Below are positions 49,601 through 64,000 of a stretch of DNA of 64,000 nt, in pieces. Below the pieces are notes generated by a model. The model had not been told where the DNA came from. It did not search any database and saw only the letters and a list, made by a program, of their open reading frames with translations. Every line of letters starts with the position of its first letter. The stretch's first letter is position 1. This stretch comes from Acanthosoma haemorrhoidale (Eukaryota; Arthropoda; Insecta; Hemiptera; Acanthosomatidae), in assembly GCA_930367205.1 (NCBI GenBank), contig OV884015.1, positions 34,587,288-34,651,287 on the forward strand, written 5' to 3'. Both the position numbers and the translations under genes were made by a program.

Positions 49601-52600
49601 GCCAGTCTATAGCTGAGCAGTCTTCAGCATCTGTCGCAATATTCGATCTAGTAGGAACTTATATAAGGCAGTAGGCATACCCTGTGATTTCAACGCCATC
49701 GCGATACTAAAAAAAATGAATTATTCATTCTTTTTCTTTAATTGATACTTCAAAAGGTGGTATTCGATGAGTGTGTCATTCCCCCACACCCGGTCTTTCA
49801 CCTATTTTCTACTATCAAAAAACGCTAACATTCCCCTAAACCAAAAAGATGGTGCATAGAATAACGGCCCAAGAAAGTATTATTTATTTTTTTGAAGTGA
49901 GACAGAAGAAAAAGTGGACTATCATATCAAGGGCCTTTTTCTACTGATTCCCGGACCTTCCAGTGAAATAAACCTCACTGCATTAGAAGGAATTTGCACC
50001 TATAACCATTAAGTTAAGATATAAAAGTTCGAATATTCAATGCGAAAACTGTTTCAAAAACAGTAGGTCTCGCCATTATTTCATTTAACTTTAAGTCTTT
50101 ATATAAAGCAATCTTTCGAAAATCTTAATTTGGTACCTTCAGGCTAAGAGATATGTGACGCTTTAGCCCCACTCAATAGTGGTAGAATTTTTTTCGTGGC
50201 TTTTGACCTTGAAGAAATCATAAAAATATTATTTCTTGTTCAAAAATAATAATAATACGTGTATGCCGCATAGTGTTTTAGCGGTGCTTTGATGAAAGAC
50301 GAATTTGCATTGGCACAACTTAATGAGCGAGTACAACTGGAAGCAGTCTGGCGGCTTCCTAACCAGTCAATAGAAATAAAAAAAATCACGAAAATTGCGT
50401 AATATAACCCAAGTTGGCCGATTAAGGCAATTTTTTTTTATGTTGGGCTCAACTGGGGCTACATAAGGTATGTATATACTTCCCTCCTGTAAAGTAATTA
50501 GCAATAGCTAGTAAGTTTGCAATGGCCATTTATCCTATTTGCGGATGATCATATATATTTATTAATTCATAACTGGTTAGAAATCTGGTTAATTTTGAGG
50601 AATTAATTGTATAGAGTTCTTTTGTGCGATTCAATATATACACATAAACAGAACATAATAATTACACTGCGGGAAAACTAAATTTTCCAAAACGGCTTTT
50701 GAGTTACTCTAATTATATTTTATTTATTCTTACATTATCATTCGAACTTTTCACCTCAGGACTACGAATGATATTAAATTTAAATTATCATTGTCGTCAA
50801 ACGGAGTTGATAAGTTTTCCTTGATGTATTATGACAACAAGCTGCTGTTTTTTATATATCACAGTCCTGAGTATGCTTGAATAGATGAAACGACGACTGG
50901 CGATGTTAGACAATAAAGAAAAGATATTTGCAGGGACATCGAAGCCTTTACGGAAAATTTAATTTTCACGCAGTGTAAATATTGAAATACAGGTGTAACT
51001 TTTAGGAGTGTTTCCTCTTTAGAATACTTTTATAATATGATATGAAAATTCAATATATTATTCTAAGAATGACATTTATGATAGTCTAAATCGTAATACG
51101 TTAAAGTCTGTTAGCAAAGCATTTACTTTTTTCATTGCAATTAATATAGTATGTATTCATTATTTATTTTCAAAATTAGTTTATATCTTAAATTCCTGTA
51201 TTCTTCACTGTATATTTTCTTATGCATTGAATCGATTTCTAATCTTCTATTAAAATACCATGTCTAACTGTCTAATTTTTCCAATAAATTCCTACCAATT
51301 CCACTAGTAAAATAGTCTTAATTATTCACTAATATAAAAACAAACAATGTAACCCAGGCTTGAACGTTGGTCTCAGCTTTATCTCACTCTTGAAGAATAC
51401 AGGAATAATTAAACTTAATGTTTAACGTTTTTTGATGTTTTTGCCCAAACATCTGAGTTCAGGAGTTAGTCTGATAAGAATCATGAGTTAGAAAAGCTAA
51501 ATTATATTGGATACGATGGCTAAAGTTCTTCGATGTATAGAATAATTATCATGAATTATGGAAGCTTCGTAATCATTTGTTTTATCACTAGCACATCACT
51601 CGCATCATGTGGCTATCCAAATTTAGCAAGTTTAAGATCATTTTAACAGCATCGTTGTTACAATCATTGTAAGCACGATGCGGTGTTTTGAAGTCTCGCC
51701 CAGAGCTAAGTGTGGAAAGAAGACGACATTATCAGTATCAATTACATTTACAAGCATTAATGGAACGTATAAGTTGTCACCATATATGTTACTCTACATT
51801 TGTATTCACGACCAGTTCACATTCATTAAAAACCAGTCAAAAGCCAGAGCGTTTCATTTTCAAATTGTACTACTAGTAGTCACTTCAAATTGAACGGGGA
51901 ACTATGAGGTGTACGGATGATGATTTCAGTGTCCATTCCATTCGCACTTCAGTTGTACATTTAAAGTTTCCAAACCCTTTTCGCTGTATCCCATTAGGAG
52001 ACGCCAACTAATCACCGTCATTATATTCATGTCTTAACCGGTCGTTAAGCGTTCCTTATAACTGAGTCAATTGATCCAATTTTGAATATATAGAAGAATT
52101 CGAGCACTTATGAAATTTCACCTTATATAACACACATCTGTTCTCTCAGCGTAGGGATTATGTTCCGAAAGTGTCATGGTTGCGTCTCTACTCGTATTCA
52201 ACTGAAATCAAGTTCAAACAGTATTTGTCAAGAACTTGACCAATAAGGAGCCAGAGGATGACAATACTGTTAGCTTACAGTTCGACTGAGACCCAAACAG
52301 AGAGACTCGATTTTCAATCAAATGCGGCTCATTATAACTGAACTACAAAAAAAAAAAAAAGTTAGCGGGAATTAAAACTTGTATTAGCCCCAAGCGGTTT
52401 TTTTTTTTATTAGGTTGTCCTTCTTTGACATACGATAGACATGTTTGGTTGGATTTTTGTTGACAAACCTTATTGCGTAGGTATTGATTAAGAGAAAGTT
52501 TATATTGAAAATAAAAACAACTGTACAACAACCTTTTATTTTTTTTAACCTGTGTTCCAGACGGGTTTCCCTCACGGGACCATGGGTTATTTCTTCGGGT

Positions 52601-55031
52601 AGTTCAGTGCATAGGGTGTATTGCACTGGTCAGCGCAACTTTTGTTCTTTTAAGCCAGTTTTACTTGTTCAATTTTTCTCTTTATATAATTGTATAACAA
52701 CAAATAGAATTGAGATCCGTAAATGATCCGTTGAAATAATTTTATGCCAATATATGAAATATATACAAAGTACTTAACCCCATAAAATCCTCTGCCGAAT
52801 TCAACAAGATTGTCTTCACTGGTGAGGACCTTTTATATAGTATAAATACTCACCACTCACCTAAAAAGAAAAACATCCATTTCCGATTTTGTTAGTCTGA
52901 GGTAAACCTTTACCAGGACATTACTAATATTTTACCTTGTATCCATTTTACAAATTATCTTAACTTGCGAATGTTAGAATGAATTCATATTATTAAAGGC
53001 ATCAGTATACTTTTTTCTAAAATAGCAGGTTATACAAATACAACAATTTTAACGTTTTTTGTGTGGTTCTAAGGCACTATCCCTTCAAATTAGACATAAG
53101 GACATTTAATCTAGTAACCAGTATATGTATTGGGTTTAGCTATTGAGCATGTCTTAATGGTTGGAGAATATAAACTTTTGTTGAAACGCCAAAATCGTTT
53201 TATAAATAAAGGGCATCATTACAAAAACTTAAAATTTCAGTGACTGAAATTCTTGTACTAGTTGACCAATTGGTTGATAAATGTAAAAACGATCACGCCT
53301 ATAATTTTTTTTTCAATATTTCGTAGCAGTATCTTTTATTTACGAACCAATGCTAGCTAATGCAGTCATATAAGTATTTTTACTTTACGCACTACATACT
53401 TAACAACTCCATTGCTTTTAATGGGTCTCCTAATTATGGTTTGCAGAAGTTACGCGTTCGGGCTGAGCAGAGAGGACCCGAACAGAGAAGTTGTGAGGAA
53501 AATGGGGATGAAGTCCATTGAGTCTAGCTTCTTGCTAGCGGTGAAGCGCGCGATTAGGTTCTACCTGCCGAGTCTATTTCGGATTCTTGGCCTGAGAGCT
53601 TTCGATCCGGAAGTCACTGACTTCTTCACCGACTTCGTAAAGCGGGCCATATCCGAGATGAAGAGGTTGGACCAGCGGGGCCGGGTCGATTTCATTAGCA
53701 GGCTAAGCAACATAGCTTCCATCGCACCTGGTAAACACTTCCACCATTATAGACCATTATCACTACTGTGTATACGATTCTAAAGCAAGAGTGTTACGAA
53801 CAGAGCGCATGCCTCACTACGAAAACAAAACATGTAGTGGGTGGCCCTCAATAATTGAGACATGCGCATTGGGCGTATCATTCTTATTTTGGATATTTAT
53901 GCGTCATTGCTTTTTGTTTTGGAAATAGAACAAGAGAAAGACGGATTGATCGCAGCGCAAGTGTTCAGTTTTTACGTGGCTGGGTTCGAAACTACTTGTT
54001 TCGCCCTTGCTACTTGCTTGTATGAACTGTCGAAGAGTCCAACTGTCTTCGCCAAAGCCAGGGTTGAACTCGATGACTTGTTGGAGACTCGTGGCCGATT
54101 TGATTACGAAGCTCTCCAAGAGGCGACATATCTATCTCAAATCGTTGAAGGGAAGTCATAAATAAGTGATATCCCTGTTATATACACGATTTGCTTGTTA
54201 TGTTCAACAGATTTTAACTTACAGAAAGCATGAGGATATACCCTGCGGCCTATTCTACACCGAGAGTGTGTACCAAGGAGTACCGAATCCCCGGAACAGA
54301 TGTCATTCTTGAACAGGGTACGGAGGTTCTTATACCAGCTTTCTGCCTTTCACGGGATCCGGCGTTCTTCAGCAACCCGCTTGAGTTCGTCCCAGAAAGG
54401 TTCTCAAAAGAGAACAGACCCAACATAACACCTGGAACTTATCTACCTTTTGGCGATGGACCCAGGAAGTGCATTGGTAAATCAATTATTAGTATATATC
54501 AAAAAAAAATTGTAATTTTAAGTAACACACAAATAATTTTGATAGAGATGAATGAAATAATGGTCAATTCTCAATGATTTTTAAGTTATCATTTTGTGGG
54601 CACAAAGAACGATGATAAACTATGATTCATAGATTGTTCGAGAAAGTTTAAAACGCTGTAGATAACTTACGACTCTGTTTAACGATCGTAACTTCTACAC
54701 GTAAATAACCCGTTTGTGCGAGTCTTTGGAATATAAATATTTCTCAGCCTAGCGAGGATAATTTTTTTATTGTGTTCTTATATATTTATTTGAAGCTGTT
54801 AAAACGAAATATTTTAAAGAAAATTTAAAACCACTTCCAGCTGTCAGGTTCAGTATGGTGGAGCTGAAATACATCATAGCCAGGCTGATCTCCGCCTACG
54901 ACCTTGAACTAGACCCATCCACCCCGGCACAGCTAGTCTTCGACGAGCACGCAAGAGTGACCCACTACTGCGGCACCATTTCCGTCACGTTCAAGAAACG
55001 GAAGGACCGACCATTGCTCCAAGCAGACTAA
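46677..55031 (+). CDS. Cytochrome P450, CYP3 clan (CYP6-like), six exons, defective donor in intron 4
   Basis: Haem-thiolate monooxygenase of the ER membrane; CYP3-clan enzymes in insects oxidise plant toxins and insecticides. Exons: 46677-47028, 49273-49453, 53447-53730, 53929-54150, 54225-54476, 54841-55031, total 1482 bases, 493 aa, normal for the family. Residues 1-16 (MLLWILLFLGALWLLW) are the membrane anchor. WKSVR at 124-128 is the helix C WxxxR, AGFETT at 290-295 the helix I oxygen-binding motif, ExxR (E347, R350) the helix K motif, PERF at 403-406, and FGDGPRKCIA at 422-431 the haem loop with C429; its last residue is Ala rather than the usual Gly, which the family tolerates. All junctions are GT-AG except intron 4, which starts GG (54151); only that junction restores ExxR and frame. 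The ATG is preceded by TTTTTATAG, so an intron in the 5' UTR is likely. The gene is otherwise open throughout. Confidence 0.88.
47050..47870. other. P450 intron 1, proximal part
   Basis: No exon or clear repeat. A purine-rich patch is near 47105-47130 and a run of ten C at 47599-47608. Confidence 0.4.
47875..48545. repeat. GC-rich repeat block, LTR-like
   Basis: About 650 bases with G+C well above the intron around them. On the plus strand there is TATTTATA (48016-48023) and AATAAA about 380 bases later (48401). A 45-base segment near 48472-48518 (CACCAGGGCTAGAGTGATCA, GGCACTCCCC) also occurs, inverted, in the insertion at 40807-41016. It ends with a short tandem repeat of CCGACAATTGTT. There is no ORF. 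A solo LTR and a non-LTR UTR are both possible. Confidence 0.45.
48560..49260. other. P450 intron 1, distal part
   Basis: AT-rich with twelve C at 48564-48575. The 149-codon frame that runs into exon 2 from 49085 is in a different reading frame from the P450 and is not a gene. Confidence 0.45.
49460..50655. other. P450 intron 2, proximal part
   Basis: AT-rich; nothing recognised apart from T- and A-rich tracts. Confidence 0.4.
50665..50975. mobile_element. 311-bp MITE with 24-bp terminal inverted repeats
   Basis: It starts CACTGCGGGAAAACTAAATT and ends AATTTAATTTTCACGCAGTG, its near reverse complement, and is flanked by TA on both sides (50663-50664 and 50976-50977). It has no ORF. The layout fits a Tc1/mariner-derived MITE. 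A single matching terminus (TTTAATTTTCACACTGTG) occurs near 24260-24280. Confidence 0.85.
50990..53440. other. P450 intron 2, distal part
   Basis: AT-rich, with short frames at 51678-51893 and 52343-52726 that overlap on both strands and show no domain. No exon is needed here: exon 2 and exon 3 of the P450 join in frame. Confidence 0.45.
54151..54156 (+). other. Non-canonical splice donor (GGAAGT) of P450 intron 4
   Basis: Exon 4 ends ...GTTGAAG and the intron begins GGAAGTC. A canonical donor would be GTAAGT, so a single T-to-G difference at intron position +2 (54152) explains it. Using the next GT (54155) keeps the frame but gives VEGKSMR instead of VEESMR and loses the ExxR glutamate at its proper spacing. 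Reading through meets an in-frame TAA at 54160. Confidence 0.8.
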
Positions 55032-55814
55032 ACATTCTATTTTATTTTCGTAAAGTATAACATATAAATATTCCAAACAATAATTACCTGAACAAGAGAT
55101 TTCCATAAAGTCGTTTTCATTGTGGAATCCATCATGAAATTGTATCAGAACTTTACTCATCAGTAAATACAAGTTCAAGTCGAACCGATGTGATGGAAAA
55201 CTGAACCCATACTGACACCATTCGTTGTCCTAAAGGAAGGAAACACGGTTTGACAATGGTTGGCACGCTCCACATCCCAACAGATTTCCGGGTGTAAAAC
55301 TTATAAAAATAACATGCAAACATTGTGAAAGTTTTAATTTTATACTTAATATACTGTATAGTAATAACTTATAAAGTGTATTAATAACTTGTATAGGAGG
55401 AATTTTCTTTATTGAAAATTGGCACAAAAATATATTTTAGTTACAATGTCAACCTTTCCCCAGTTATCATCAAGCCAGTTCAGGACATTGAATATTAGGT
55501 ATGGGTTTATCGACTTATACTTCATACTTGCTTATGGAGGTAAACATCGTTTTAACTTTACCATAAACATAATTAAAATTGATTTATCCCGATTGATCTC
55601 ACATTGTTTAACTCAGATTCTGATAGTCAGGAAACTACTAATCAAAATTTTTACTCGCCATACTAAGGTAAAATAAATATAATTTTAAAAAATGGGCAAT
55701 GTTAAAACATACGCCATTCCTCGTAAATCCAAGAGAGCGGGAGAGACAAAGAGGTGATTATACTTCAAGTTTTTTTTCTTCACTACTTACACAGCAGTGA
55801 AGAAATAATAATAA

Positions 55815-55850
55815 TATCTTTATTATCCTGGGACTATGTCCCTTCAAAAC
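55815..55850 (-). mobile_element. 3' tip of a non-LTR element, minus strand
   Basis: On the minus strand: GGGACATAGTCCCAGGATAA followed by TAAAGATATTATTATTATTT, which resembles a non-LTR 3' terminus with an AATAAAG signal and a simple-repeat tail. Only the tip is recognisable. Confidence 0.4.
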
Positions 55851-56225
55851 AAACATTTATTTAACATAAAGTGGAATTTATGACAGTAACAGTCCCTGCT
55901 AATATAAGCTATGTGCGGAGAAATAAAATGTATATAAAAAAAAATTAAATAAGGAAAGATCAAATAAAACATTTTTATACACAACTTAAAGACACATATT
56001 CTTCAATGATTAAAAATATAAAGTAAAATAAATGTAAACAAAAACGATAGAAGAAACTAAAACAAGAAGTTCCTAGAAAAATCGTTTTAAAGGGTACATT
56101 ATTCCATGTATTCTCAAAATCGGTTCAGTATAATCCTAAAACTCTTTTCATTTAGACACTACTGCCACTACATTAACAAATTTAAATATTCAGATATTGG
56201 CAGAAGCAAAGCCCTCACACGCCCT

Positions 56226-63780
<7,555 letters not shown>

Positions 63781-64000
63781 CACAAATAAGAAGATGTGAT
63801 ACATAATGGTACTTCAAGATCTTTTGAGTAGCTGTCCAAAGAGCAATGTCCTGATTAGATAAAGAGGAGGATATAGGTGAGAATTAAATGTTAGATTTCT
63901 GAATGCTGCTTTAGTAATTTACAGTTTTGATTGTACCGGCAGCTACAAGCAGGGTATCAGGTCTTTCCACAAGGCTTTGAATCAGCATTTGATGTGGGTA

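Overview
The window is nuclear DNA from an arthropod, almost certainly an insect. It is AT-rich by eye, its genes are split by GT-AG introns, and it carries chitin-binding Rebers-Riddiford (RR) cuticle protein genes, a CYP3-clan (CYP6-like) cytochrome P450 and a retinophilin/MORN4-type gene. Jockey-type non-LTR, Tc1 and mariner remnants lie between them. I saw no bacterial operon, CRISPR array, tRNA or rRNA. A hemipteran-like insect is a guess only.

Left part (about 1-24.8 kb): three cuticle protein genes lie in tandem, all on the minus strand. Each begins with a nine-base coding microexon (Met-x-Lys) followed by a GT donor, and a TATA box and an initiator-like motif lie just upstream. I rebuilt each gene from splice signals and frame: gene 1 (991-2108, 155 aa, RR-2, Pro/Gln/Tyr tail), gene 2 (4647-15499, 153 aa, RR-2, unusual Cys-x-x-Cys tail, 8 kb first intron) and gene 3 (18613-24710, 833 aa, degenerate RR domain plus a long Gly/Ser/Tyr/His-rich repeat region). 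They probably act together in building cuticle and may share regulation.

Middle part (about 24.8-46.6 kb): no host gene that I can defend. It is a repeat graveyard: 3' ends of jockey-like elements at 29.0-30.2, 32.9, 37.5-38.3, 40.8, 44.75 and 46.3 kb, a Tc1-like element split by a mariner (41.5-43.5 kb), nested insertions with exact target duplications, and a duplicated block (38.9-39.6 and 44.6-45.5 kb). A GC-rich open frame of unknown origin sits at 44.2-44.6 kb.

Right part (46.6-64 kb): a six-exon plus-strand CYP6-like P450 (46677-55031; exons sum to 1482 bases, 493 aa). All hallmark motifs are present, but the donor of intron 4 reads GG where GT is expected, exactly where the ExxR motif is joined. 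Then comes a minus-strand retinophilin/MORN4-like gene (56226-63780, 162 aa as rebuilt). Within its introns are possible plus-strand exons of a small secreted protein (57908-59653), much less certain.

Exon joins were made by eye from splice consensus, phase and family resemblance; no alignment or search was run.
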